From JANJWP01 sp964482035 (GTDB lineage: Bacteria; Patescibacteriota; Gracilibacteria; BD1-5; UBA2023), in contig CAYZVC010000001.1 in assembly GCA_964482035.1 (NCBI GenBank), forward strand, positions 372,001-436,000: a stretch of DNA of 64,000 bases. Reading direction: 5' to 3'. The notes beneath the pieces are model-generated. The model saw only the letters and a program-made list of their open reading frames with translations. It did not search any database and was not told the origin of the DNA. Shown here piece after piece: positions 9,911 through 18,276 of the stretch. A program made the position numbers and the translations under genes. Position 1 is the first letter of the stretch. The number at the start of each line of letters is the position of its first letter.

Positions 9911-11827
9911 ATGAAAGTCCATGCCGTTTCCGAAGCTGCAAACGACGAGATGTTCCAAGCGGAGAAGCTTCGGGCGAACGGTGCTTCGTCGTCCGTTCGA
10001 ACGGAGTCGACTTCCGCGCGGGTATCGATCCGTCCGGGTACTCCGGAATACGATGCGTACCGCAAAGAAGCTGCGAAGCACGGCATCCACGTAGCGGAAT
10101 CCAAGCCCGCCACGGCCGCGAAGTCCGCGGACTCGGTACCGCATAAGCCTTCCGAACCTATCGATCTCGCCGCTGAGCGTCTCGCGCGTTCGACGCAAAA
10201 AATCGAGGGGGCCCGCCAGCTGGCCGAACAGCGCCTTCTTTCCGGCGAACCCGTTTTCGTCAAGCGCACGAACGGAGAAATTTCCGTAGGCCGCGTGACG
10301 AGAATCGGGGAAGACGGACGTATCGACGTCGCGTTTTCCGGAAAAAACGGCGCTTCGCTCCATAAGACGCTCGACCCTCTCGAATTCCGCCGTCTTAATG
10401 ATCCCGAAGTCCGTCTCGCTCCGGAAATTGGCAGAGATCAAATCCGTATGCGCGATCGTATGATGGCCTCCGCCGAGCGTACCGGCCAAAGCGTCGAGGC
10501 GGCTTCTTCGGAAGTCTTCCGCAATGCGGCTCTCGGTCCCGTCGAACGCGTGGCGTCCGCTTCCGTGGAACTCAAACTTGGCCGCGAGCTTTCGCAAACC
10601 GAAGCATCGGCGCTTTTGAAGGCCCATTCCGTAAAAGCGGAAGGGGAGTCGGCGTTCAATTTCGGAACGAAAAGCCTTGGCAAGAAAATGAAGATCCTCC
10701 AGGAAGAAGGCGGTTTTACGAACGACCAAGCGAAAACCCTCGTACGGAAGGGGTATGCCGGTGAGGTCCCGGTTTCTGCAGAACGCGTAACCGAAATCAA
10801 GAAGCTCGTAAAGTCTTGAGATTACGCCTCCCAATCGGAATTCCTTACGAAATCGAGCCCCCAGGAGATTGGCCACGCGTTCAATAACGGCCTTACCGAC
10901 TACGCCGCTGATGCTTTCGAACCCGAATTCCTTCACGCTGCCGACCGTGCCGTAACGCTCTTCGAGAAGAATTCATCGAACGTCGCGGGCGTCTCTAAGG
11001 AATTGAGAGCGCTCGTCGACGGATTGCCGGCTTCCGTACCGGCGGACCAAAAGAAGCTTCTTTCCGGAATGGTCGACCGGATGACCGCCGTCGGCGGAAC
11101 TTCTTTCAAGGAATCCTTTGCGAAGGCGGCGTCGTGAACGGAACTCCAGTCAATCGTACGATCGTTGCCGGAATCCGTATCGATGCGCGAATGAATGGAT
11201 GCGTTCCGCGAAGCGGTCTCGAAACTCGGCGCGAAATGAGCAGCTTGAGCCGACGTCGCGCACGCGATAGACGCGTTCGCTCAGAAATTCCCCGCTTCCG
11301 CGAAAGAGTCCGCGATGCTCATGGTCGAAAGGGTTTCGCCCGAACATTGGAAGAACGCAACCGTTTTCAAATCCGAACTCGGTTTCAGCGTGAGCGGCGA
11401 CGAATTTCGCCCCATGCTGAAAAAGCTCGCGCGCGAAAATCCTGAAAAAGTTACCGCTATCGCGAACGGCGTCGGAACCGAAGGGAACTTCCAACTCAAA
11501 TGACTGGAGAAAGCGGCCGCAATGGAGAAGCCTTTCAACTTGAACGCGTTCCGCGATTCCTTTGTTGCGGCTTCGCCTACCGACCGCCTTTCGATGCTTC
11601 TTTGAGAACATCCGGATACCCGTCTATTAAGCGTAAAGGAAATTTCCGAGCGCTTGGGACCCGATAATATGGAAAGATTTTTCCATATGGATGATTTGCA
11701 GACCTTGATCGCGAAATCGCATTCCCAGCCGGATTTGGCGGATAAGGTGAAAAGGCTTCTCAATCACTACGGCCGTGACGAATCCTGATTTACGAAGGAA
11801 TTTCTCGCGACCCACGGAACGGACTAA
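9911..11827 (+). CDS. Large helical protein of the pseudoprotease operon, unknown
   Basis: 638 residues, ATG 9911 to TAA 11825, with nine UGA codons, all in the last half. The N-terminal 300 residues contain a small beta segment (GEPVFVKRTNGEISVGRVTRI, then DGRIDVAFSGKNG) that looks like a KOW/SH3-type or PilZ-like barrel, flanked by helices. The C-terminal half is helical and soluble. No signal peptide or membrane helix. Followed by a strong intrinsic terminator. Third partner of 6875-9904; function unknown. Confidence 0.65.
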
Positions 11828-11835
11828 CCGCACAC

Positions 11836-11866
11836 GAAAAAGCCCCCGTCATGCGGGGGCTTTTCT
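11836..11866. terminator. Intrinsic terminator between convergent units
   Basis: Perfect 11-bp stem AAAAGCCCCCG / CGGGGGCTTTT with a six-base loop and flanking A and T tracts. It works on both strands and separates the pseudoprotease operon from the DUF3137 gene. Confidence 0.9.
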
Positions 11867-11875
11867 ATCTAACCG

Positions 11876-13120
11876 TTACTTTGCGATCGGATTTACGAAA
11901 TCCGATGCGGTAAGCACTTGGGCGGTTTCGGTGGCCGCATTTGTTCAGTTCGAGGCTTTTACCTGGTTTCCGAGCGCCTCGTAGTCCGTTCTGGAATAGA
12001 TCAGTACCCCGGTGTCGGCTATGAGGCTCACGACTTCTTTGATTTCCGCGAACCAACCGATGAACATGTCGACGTTTTCATTCAGGTTCTTCATGACGTT
12101 TATTTCCAAAAAGGAACCGGTCAGGAATTTCTTCACGTACAGCGTCTCGTAGTCGAACATGAATTCGTACTTGCCCTTGGTTTTCGTAACGAAGTTCACT
12201 AACCTGTCCATGAAAGCCGGGGTCAATACCCTTCTCGACATGATTTGGTCTTCGCATTTCACGTCGAAAAGTTTTTCGAAAGCTACGTTTTCGAGCTTCA
12301 CTCGGTTGTTATTGGCGATCCATCTCGCGATATGCCACGTTACCGTTCCTACGACGAGTGCCGCCGCAATGGACGCGTAGAATGGGTTTTCAAGGGAGGC
12401 GAACGCCCTGCCTACCGCTCCTTCTCCATGAGCGAAGAACATGGTAACCACCGCTGGTCCGAGAAAACTCGCGATTTGAACGGCGACGGAATCGGCCATG
12501 TCGCCTTTGATGGTGATGCGTTTGGCGATTTTGAACCGGGTTTCCGGATATTCTCCCTTCAGGAGGAAACACTGGTTCGTCGTTACCCGACGACGGTTTT
12601 TTCCGGAGCCCCGCATTTCGGACGTTCGAAGTTCCATTCCCCGGACGTCGATGGATTTCCCGTCTTTTTCGTGGATGAAATGAAAACTGTCTTCCTCGGC
12701 GTCTACGCGGTCGTACGAACTGAGGAAGCCGTCGTATACCAGCGTCGTGAAGTCGAACGAGTATTCCTTTCCGGTCGAATAGCTGGAATTCTTTTCCATG
12801 AGCTTTAAGAATTCCGATATGACCGTGCTCTTCACTTTCGTTTCGGCTTCGCCCTTGAACGTCGCGAAAAGGATGGCAGTGAATATGAAAAATACGATGA
12901 GCGCTACGAAAATCGCTTCGATCCCGTACGCCGCCACGATGGCGCCGCAGACGACGACGGTAGCGGCGAGGTAGATTCCGATTTTCTTCTTTCTCGACTC
13001 TTCCGCGTTCTCGAGCGCGGTTTTTACTTCTGCTGAATCCAGAATCGTTGCGATTCCCTGTGATTCGTTCGCATCGAAGCCCTTCGCTTGCGCGGCGAGC
13101 ATGATTTCGTTTTGGAGCAT
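11876..13120 (-). CDS. DUF3137-family membrane protein, copy A
   Basis: 414 residues, ATG 13120 to TAA 11876, one UGA near the C-terminus. Helical N-terminus, two hydrophobic segments (about 48-90), a soluble domain, a second membrane pair (about 213-265), then the family hallmark MSRRVLTPAFMDRLVNFV and KYEFMFDYETLYVKK. DUF3137 proteins are typically encoded beside LemA; their biochemical role is unknown. Here it lies 47 bases downstream of lemA beyond a hairpin, and is homologous along its whole length to the gene at 13791-15017. Confidence 0.85.
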
Positions 13121-13132
13121 GTTTCGAAAAGG

Positions 13133-13159
13133 AAAAAGGCCCTTTCGTGGGAAAGGGCC
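13133..13159 (-). terminator. Intrinsic terminator or attenuator after lemA
   Basis: 9-bp stem GGCCCTTTC / GAAAGGGCC followed on the minus strand by TTTTTCC. It sits between lemA and DUF3137 copy A, so it would reduce or end lemA transcription before the downstream gene. Confidence 0.75.
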
Positions 13160-13167
13160 GGTTTCTA

Positions 13168-13731
13168 TTAATTATTGAAGAGCTGCTTCGCGTCCGGGCG
13201 GTAGGTTTTCGCCGCTTCGTCGGCTTCGTACATCGGGTAAGCCGGAACGGTCATCATGCCCGCTACGATATTCGAAGGGAACATTTCTTTCTTATTCTGA
13301 AGTTCTTTCGCTGCGGCGTTGTACGCGCGGCGTGCGCCAAGGAGGTTGTCTTCGATTTCGGACCACTGCGCCTGGAGTTCGAGGAAGTTGGCGGACGCCT
13401 TGAGATCCGGGTAGTTCTCGGCGATGGCGAAGATGGACTTCATGCCGGAGTAGAGGGCGTTTTCCTGTTCGAAACGCTCCGGCGAGGCATCGTGGTTCGT
13501 AAGGAGCTTCGAGCGGAGTTCAGTTACCTTGGTGAGGGTTCCGGCTTCGTGCGCCGCGTACTGTTTGACGACTTCTACGAGGTTGGGGATGAGGTCGTAG
13601 CGCTTCTGGAGTACGGTGTCGATAGCGGAAAAGGATTCCGCGGCGTTGTTCTTGGCACCTACGATTCCGTTGTAGATTCCGATGAAAACGAGCGCCACGC
13701 AAGCGACGACGGCGAGAATGATGAGGGACAT
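13168..13731 (-). CDS. lemA: LemA family protein
   Basis: 187 residues. N-terminal membrane helix (IILAVVACVALVFIGIY), then the LemA signature ESFSAIDTVLQKRYDLIPNL and VVKQYAAHE, with further conserved LGARRAYNAAAKEL and FPSNIVA. LemA proteins have a short exterior N-terminus, one membrane helix and a helical-bundle body; the role is unknown although they are broadly conserved. No internal UGA and TAA stop, consistent with higher expression. It is sandwiched between two DUF3137 paralogues on the same strand. Confidence 0.95.
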   Translation of the reverse strand: MSLIILAVVACVALVFIGIYNGIVGAKNNAAESFSAIDTVLQKRYDLIPNLVEVVKQYAAHEAGTLTKVTELRSKLLTNHDASPERFEQENALYSGMKSIFAIAENYPDLKASANFLELQAQWSEIEDNLLGARRAYNAAAKELQNKKEMFPSNIVAGMMTVPAYPMYEADEAAKTYRPDAKQLFNN

Positions 13732-13790
13732 TCTTGAAAGGATTGGGATAAGTGGGGTGAATATACCACTGAGGGTAGGTTATGACAAAT

Positions 13791-15017
13791 TTAGCACGTC
13801 TCGGAATCGTCCGAGTCCGCTCCGTAATCCGTACGCGAGAAAACGAGCACTCCCGTGTCGGTGATGAGGCTGACGATTTCCTTGATTTCCAAATACCATT
13901 TGAGAAACATTTCCACGTTTCATTTTACGTTCCTCGTTCCGTCTATTTCAAGAAATTCGCTATCCAATTTTTTCTTTACGTAGAGCGCGTTTCCTTCGAA
14001 CATGAATTCGTATTTGCCTTTGGTTTTCTTTACGAAATCCACAAGTCTGTCCATGAAGGCAGGTGTGAGAACCCTTCTCGACATGATTTGGTCATCGCAG
14101 CGAACGTCGAATAATTTTTCGAATTCCACATTTTCGAGTTTGATTCTTTTTCGATCCAGTACGAATTTCACGATATTCCAGACAAGCAGTCAGATTGCCG
14201 TTCCGACCATGGCGCCGGCGATTCTCGGATATGCCAATCATGCGTACAGATCCGGAAGGGCCCCTTCTCAAACGGAGGTCAGGCAGCCGAAGAGCGCGAT
14301 TGTGAGTATGACCGAGTATTTGAGCTTCGCGGAATCGGCATAGTCGACCTTTACCGTTACCGCCGAGCCTATCGCGAATTTCGTCTCAGGATACTCGCCC
14401 CTGAGCAAATAGCAGTGGTTCGTTACCCGTTCGCGCGAGTTATGTTTCTTCCCTCTCCCGATTTGAACCGTTTTCAATTCGAATCACCGCACGTTTATCG
14501 TTTTCCCGTCTTTCGAATGGACGAACTCGAAGCTGTCCTCCTTCTTGGTTACTTTCGAGTACGTTTCGATGAACCCCTTCATGGCGAGTGCCCGGTAGTC
14601 GAAACCGTAATCGAATTCTGCGGAATATTTCGCACCCTCGCGTAGCAGTCCTACGAATTTCGAAACGATTTCCGTTTTTGCCGCTTTCTCCGCTTTCTTT
14701 GGAAAATATTTGAAGTAGAAGCGCGTAAGGAGGAAAAGAACGACCGTCGCTATGACGACTCAGTCTTTCCAATCCGTCGGACGTTCGACTCCGTTGACGG
14801 TCACCGTGGATCCTCCGTCAGCGAATCACGTGATGACGATCCCGTAGATCGCGGCTACCATGGCCAGATATCCCGCTATCTTGATCATTCTCCATTTTTC
14901 CGCATGTCGAACCGCTTCGGTCGCTTGTTGGGACGTGAGTATTTCGGCAATGCTTCGCGACTCGTTTTCATCGAGTCATTTTGAGAGGGCTCTTGATTGG
15001 ATTTCCTCGAAGTTCAT
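13791..15017 (-). CDS. DUF3137-family membrane protein, copy B
   Basis: 408 residues in one frame from ATG 15017 to TAA 13791 with about eight UGA codons. Same architecture as copy A: membrane pair near 45-100, the segment GEYPETKFAI, a second pair, and MSRRVLTPAFMDRLVDFV plus KYEFMFEGNALYVKK. Where copy A uses mostly GGN for glycine, copy B uses many UGA. The two copies bracket lemA, pointing to duplication around it; copy B is first in the unit. Confidence 0.85.
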
Positions 15018-15146
15018 GCTTCCACGGGTCATTCGCGACGCTTCGCGACGGATATTGCGCATATACGGTAGCATATTGCCGTCTTTCGGGCAATTTGGAA
15101 GATGGCGTTATCGTTACGGCTTCGTGCGTGGAGACCGGACGACGAA

Positions 15147-15206
15147 TTGACATTTGCGAATATACAATTATTGTCTATTCCAACACAAACAAATTCGAAT
15201 TGGGAG
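15147..15206 (+). promoter_or_regulatory. TTGACA box and Shine-Dalgarno for 15213
   Basis: A perfect TTGACA at 15147-15152 lies in an AT-rich stretch, and GGGAG at 15202-15206 sits six bases before the ATG. Most neighbouring genes show no Shine-Dalgarno, so this start stands out. The -10 element is not clear. Confidence 0.5.
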
Positions 15207-15212
15207 TCATGA

Positions 15213-15842
15213 ATGCGTAACCTCTTTTCGGGATTCCTTGAGGAATTCTCCAATACGGGTACGTGGGAAAAGTGGGCGTTCGGAATTACTCTCGCATCCT
15301 ACGCCCCGCTCATTATCGGGGCAGGGGACATCGTACTTCTGCCGTTCATTTACTGGGTCGTCCTCGCGGTCGCGGTCATCCGCGTCCTAAAATTCCATGG
15401 CCTGCCGTACTTGATCATGTTCGGCTACATCGTTGGCGACTGCGTCGTCATAATCACGGGATTTTCCCTCGGTGGCAGCGTATCTTTGTTTTCTACGAGA
15501 AACGAGCTCATCCTTCTTTCCTTAGGATTTGCGGTATTCGTTTCCTCGTGGTGTTACTTGGAAGTGACGGGGAAATCAGGTTGGGTTTCGCAAGCCGTAA
15601 ACGCCGTCGCTCTGCAAATTTCCTACGTTCCGCTTTTCCAGGCATACGCAGGACCCGAAGTTTCGTATCTGGGGGCGATAGGAATCGGAATAGCGAACGC
15701 GGCGATGTTCGTACAATTGTTCCTAGCGGCCGACTTCGTAGGCGAATGCCGCAAGAACGTAAGAAAAGCGGTGACCGATAACGTCATCTGGATCGTCGGT
15801 ATCGTCAATTCGTCCACTGCGGCGATGTTGATGTCATTCTGA
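15213..15842 (+). CDS. Polytopic membrane protein ending at UGA
   Basis: 209 residues with about seven membrane helices and short polar loops, e.g. APLIIGAGDIVLLPFIYWVV and LPYLIMFGYIVGDCVVIITG. Topology recalls small vitamin or sugar transporters, but no signature is certain. It has a Shine-Dalgarno sequence, no internal UGA, and the frame meets UGA at 15840 followed within 10 bases by a terminator hairpin. If that UGA were Gly the frame would run 82 more codons through the hairpin and into the antisense of tRNA-Trp, stopping at 16089. I therefore place the end at the UGA. Confidence 0.65.
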   Translation: MRNLFSGFLEEFSNTGTWEKWAFGITLASYAPLIIGAGDIVLLPFIYWVVLAVAVIRVLKFHGLPYLIMFGYIVGDCVVIITGFSLGGSVSLFSTRNELILLSLGFAVFVSSWCYLEVTGKSGWVSQAVNAVALQISYVPLFQAYAGPEVSYLGAIGIGIANAAMFVQLFLAADFVGECRKNVRKAVTDNVIWIVGIVNSSTAAMLMSF

Positions 15843-15851
15843 CAGAAAACG

Positions 15852-15880
15852 AAATCCCCCGGCTTAGGCTGGGGGATTTT
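15852..15880. terminator. Intrinsic terminator
   Basis: AAATCCCCC / GGGGGATTT stem with a 10-base loop and T-rich flanks on both strands. It ends the 15213 gene and may also stop minus-strand transcription coming from the tRNA-Trp side. Confidence 0.8.
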
Positions 15881-15885
15881 CATTA

Positions 15886-16016
15886 CAGTCCCAGTAGGAG
15901 TCTTTTCTCGTTTCTTCGAAACTCGAAACGCCTTGCCTAAAAAGCCAAATCTTTGGCTTTTTACCGAATCGCCGCTTCACGGACAATTCGGAAGGCTGCG
16001 GTTTCGACTCCTACTG
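15886..16016. repeat. Cloverleaf-like inverted-repeat element with tRNA-Trp 3'-end copy
   Basis: Outer 11-bp inverted repeat CAGTAGGAGTC (15892-15902) / GACTCCTACTG (16006-16016). Inside are three hairpins: GTTTC/GAAAC, an 11-bp AAAAAGCCAAA/TTTGGCTTTTT, and CCGAAT/ATTCGG. Bases 15886-15902 match 16 of 17 bases of the tRNA-Trp 3' end at 16080-16096 in the same orientation. It may be a structured RNA, a decayed tRNA duplication or an attachment-site remnant. Confidence 0.5.
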
Positions 16017-16029
16017 TTGCAAGTTATCG

Positions 16030-16066
16030 TAAAAAATAAAACTCCTCCACTTACGCGGAGGAGTTC
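16030..16066 (-). terminator. Intrinsic terminator after tRNA-Trp
   Basis: 9-bp stem AACTCCTCC / GGAGGAGTT followed on the minus strand by an AT-rich run of T. It ends the rpsB-tsf-tRNA-Trp transcript. Confidence 0.85.
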
Positions 16067-16076
16067 TTATTTTTCA

Positions 16077-16151
16077 TGGCAGCCCCAGTAGGAGTCGAAC
16101 CTACCCCGAAGGATTTGGAGTCCTTAATTCTAGCCGATAAACTATGGGGCT
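16077..16151 (-). tRNA. tRNA-Trp (anticodon CCA)
   Basis: 75-nt cloverleaf: acceptor AGCCCCA pairs with TGGGGCT, anticodon stem AAGGA/TCCTT encloses CTCCAAA with anticodon CCA, T-arm GTAGGTTCGACTCCTAC, discriminator G and encoded CCA. It reads UGG only. A code-4 organism would normally carry a UCA tRNA-Trp to read UGA as Trp, so this gene fits UGA not being Trp. It lies 39 bases after tsf in the same operon. Confidence 0.95.
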
Positions 16152-16189
16152 ATGAACGGGAAGGAGGTAACCCCTTCACCGTCTATTCA

Positions 16190-16978
16190 TTAGATGGAGA
16201 ACTTCTGGAACGAAACGACGTTGCCAGCACCGATGAAGTCGCGGACCTTCTGATCCGGATTCACTACGAACGGCTGGGTTTCGAGAGCGTTTTCTTCCTT
16301 GAGCTTAGCCATCTTTCCTTCGATGATCTTCGAGAGGATGTCGGCCGGCTTTCCGGCGTTCTTCGGGTCTTCCTGCATCTGGGCGAGGGCGATTTCACGT
16401 TCCTTCGCTACGAATTCGGCGTCTACGTCGTCCGGGCGGCAAACCTGCGGCTGGGAAGCTACGACGTGCATAGCTACGAGCTTGAGGTTGTCGGCGTCGG
16501 TTCCGGCCTTCGCTACGACGAGAGCGCCGTTCTTGAAGTTGGAGTGGACGTAGGAAGCGAGAACTTCGCCTTCGACCTTGGTGAGGGTCTTGATAACGAG
16601 GTTTTCACCCACCTTGAGGGTGTATTCGGAAGCCTTGATGGCTTCTGCTTTTTCGAGTGCTTCGGCGTCGGTAGCGGAGTCCTTGCGAATCGCGATGAAC
16701 TGCGAGAGCATTTCTTCGAAAGTTTCGTTGCGGGCGACGAAGTCGGTTTCGCAGGTGACGACCACTACGTAAGCGGAAGTTCCTTCTACGACGATCTTGA
16801 TCTTGCCTTCGGAGGTTTCGTTTCCGGCGCGCTTGGCGGCCTTGGCGATACCCTTTTTGCGGAGGACTTCGATGGCTGCTTCGATGTCTCCGTCGGTTTC
16901 GACGAGGGCGTTCTTGCAGTCTCCCATTCCTACGCCGGTGCGGTCGCGGAGTTCCTTGACCATCTGTGCGGTAACCAT
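16190..16978 (-). CDS. tsf: Translation elongation factor Ts
   Basis: 262 residues. The N-terminal UBA-like module and core signature are clear: VKELRDRTGVGMGDCKNAL, then GIAKAAKR and the TDFVARN motif that contacts EF-Tu. EF-Ts is the guanine-nucleotide exchange factor for EF-Tu. TAA stop, no internal UGA, as expected of an abundant protein in a code where UGA is a rare Gly codon. No Shine-Dalgarno. Operon order rpsB, DUF4870 gene, tsf, tRNA-Trp; the inserted membrane gene is unusual. Confidence 0.97.
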   Translation of the reverse strand: MVTAQMVKELRDRTGVGMGDCKNALVETDGDIEAAIEVLRKKGIAKAAKRAGNETSEGKIKIVVEGTSAYVVVVTCETDFVARNETFEEMLSQFIAIRKDSATDAEALEKAEAIKASEYTLKVGENLVIKTLTKVEGEVLASYVHSNFKNGALVVAKAGTDADNLKLVAMHVVASQPQVCRPDDVDAEFVAKEREIALAQMQEDPKNAGKPADILSKIIEGKMAKLKEENALETQPFVVNPDQKVRDFIGAGNVVSFQKFSI

Positions 16979-16997
16979 GTGGTTTGCTGTTTAGGTA

Positions 16998-17327
16998 TTA
17001 ATTGGAGTTCTTATTTACGGCTTCTATGATCGCTTCCACGAAATCCGGGAGGTACTTTTCGCCATTGAAGGCCTTATACGCCGAGAATGCGGCGAGAACG
17101 AAGTAGAAGAACCAGAGAAGCGCTCATGCCACGAGCGACACGAGGAAGGTGACGACGAAGTACGAAGCGCCCACGCGAACGTGGAACGCTACGAAATCTT
17201 CGCGGCCCTTGTCGAGGAAGTAGGGAAGGAAGAATCCCAAAGGGAAGTAGCAGACCGCGCCAAGGACGCGTTCGTCCTTGGGCGGGAGGTTGCTCTCTTC
17301 GAATACGTCTTCGTTTCCGGTCGTCAT
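16998..17327 (-). CDS. DUF4870/Tic20-like small membrane protein
   Basis: 109 residues, ATG 17327 to TAA 16998, one UGA in VAGALLWF. Soluble start (NLPPKDERVLGAVCYFPLG) then three or four membrane helices with the short polar loop DKGREDFVAFHVRVGAS; this loop and topology match the DUF4870 family. It is inserted between rpsB and tsf, 12 bases after rpsB and 19 bases before tsf, so it must be co-transcribed with them. Function unknown. Confidence 0.8.
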
Positions 17328-17339
17328 GTTCCGAGGGGA

Positions 17340-18098
17340 TTATTCTTCGGATGCTTCGGTTTCGGTGGCTTCTCCGTTCTTCGGAGCGATGCGTTCGGTC
17401 TTGAAGATGTTTTCCTTCTTAGCGCGGAAGAGTGCCGGCTTGAGGTATTCGAGAACGAACTTGAGGGACTTGATGGAGTTGACGTTGCACGGAACGAAGT
17501 CGGTGGTGTTGTCGATGTCGCCGGTGGAACCGAGGAGCGCGTAGGTCGGGAGGCGGAGCTTGTTAGCTTCGGCGAGAGCGAGACCTTCGTAGTATCCGTC
17601 TACGACGAATACGGCGTCCGGGGTGCGCTTGAGGTCCTTGATACCTTCGTATGCCTTGCGGAGTTTGTCGAGTTCCTTGAGCTTCTGGGACTTTTCCTTC
17701 TTGGTGAGAGTGTCGAGAGCGCCGTCTTCGAGATCCTTTTCGATCTTGTTGTAGGTGGCGATGCGACGCTTGATGGTCGGGAAGTTGGTGAGGAGGCCCG
17801 GTACCCACTTGCTGTCGATGTAGTAGCAGTTGGTTGCGGTAGCGACTTCTTTGACGAGTTCGCGTGCCTGGAGCTTGGTACCTACGATGAGGACCGATTT
17901 GCCCTTGGAGGAAAGGTCAGCGAGAGCCGCCTTAACCGCTTCGAGGCGGGTTGCGGTCTTCGAAAGGTCGAAGACGTGGGTGTGGTTCTGTACGCCGTAG
18001 ATGTAGTCGCGCATCTTAGCGGACCAGTACTGGCGCTTGTGGCCGATGTGCACCGCGTTTGCGAGCATATCCTTAACGAGGGCGGTGTTTGCCGTCAT
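17340..18098 (-). CDS. rpsB: 30S ribosomal protein S2
   Basis: 252 residues with S2 signatures: AVHIGHKRQYWSAKMRDYIY near the N-terminus, VLIVGTKLQARELVKE, KWVPGLLTNF, and PDAVFVVD. S2 binds the 30S head-platform junction and assembles late. The helical insert with KEKSQKLKELDKLRKAYEGI is the normal coiled-coil hairpin. Acidic C-terminal tail. TAA stop, no UGA. First gene of its operon, preceded by a structured leader. Confidence 0.97.
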   Translation of the reverse strand: MTANTALVKDMLANAVHIGHKRQYWSAKMRDYIYGVQNHTHVFDLSKTATRLEAVKAALADLSSKGKSVLIVGTKLQARELVKEVATATNCYYIDSKWVPGLLTNFPTIKRRIATYNKIEKDLEDGALDTLTKKEKSQKLKELDKLRKAYEGIKDLKRTPDAVFVVDGYYEGLALAEANKLRLPTYALLGSTGDIDNTTDFVPCNVNSIKSLKFVLEYLKPALFRAKKENIFKTERIAPKNGEATETEASEE

Positions 18099-18136
18099 AT
18101 GGAGAAAAAAGGTAATCCTTAAAATGGAGTCTCGTG

Positions 18137-18178
18137 ACGGGCTTGAGGAATGCGGTAACCCGCATCAGGACAAGCCGT
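18137..18178 (-). promoter_or_regulatory. Candidate S2 (rpsB) leader structure
   Basis: Two stacked stems in the 5' UTR 39 bases before the rpsB ATG: outer ACGGCTTG / CAAGCCCGT and inner ATGCGG / CCGCAT with a GTTA loop. Ribosomal protein S2 is known to autoregulate through rpsB leader RNAs in several bacteria. Position and shape fit; identity with a known leader class was not tested. Confidence 0.5.
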
Positions 18179-18186
18179 TTAATGTC

Positions 18187-18232
18187 AAAAAAACCCGGTC
18201 TCCTCTTCTTATTCCGAAGGGAAACCGGGGAG
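18187..18232 (-). terminator. Intrinsic terminator after the M4 peptidase gene
   Basis: CCCCGGTTTCCC side pairs with ACCGGG and is followed on the minus strand by TTTTTTT. It ends the 5.2-kb gene before the rpsB leader begins. Confidence 0.8.
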
Positions 18233-18276
18233 ATTATATGCGGATTTTCCTATCTGCAAGCGGAAATACCGACTTT

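Noticed and set aside
15891..16016. Integron attC site
   Set aside because: The arms lack the R'/R'' core GTTRRRY and no integrase is visible.
16076..17029. Long plus-strand open frame opposite tsf
   Set aside because: It is the shadow of EF-Ts in a GC-biased gene; the translation is Val/Gly/Phe-rich with no domain.
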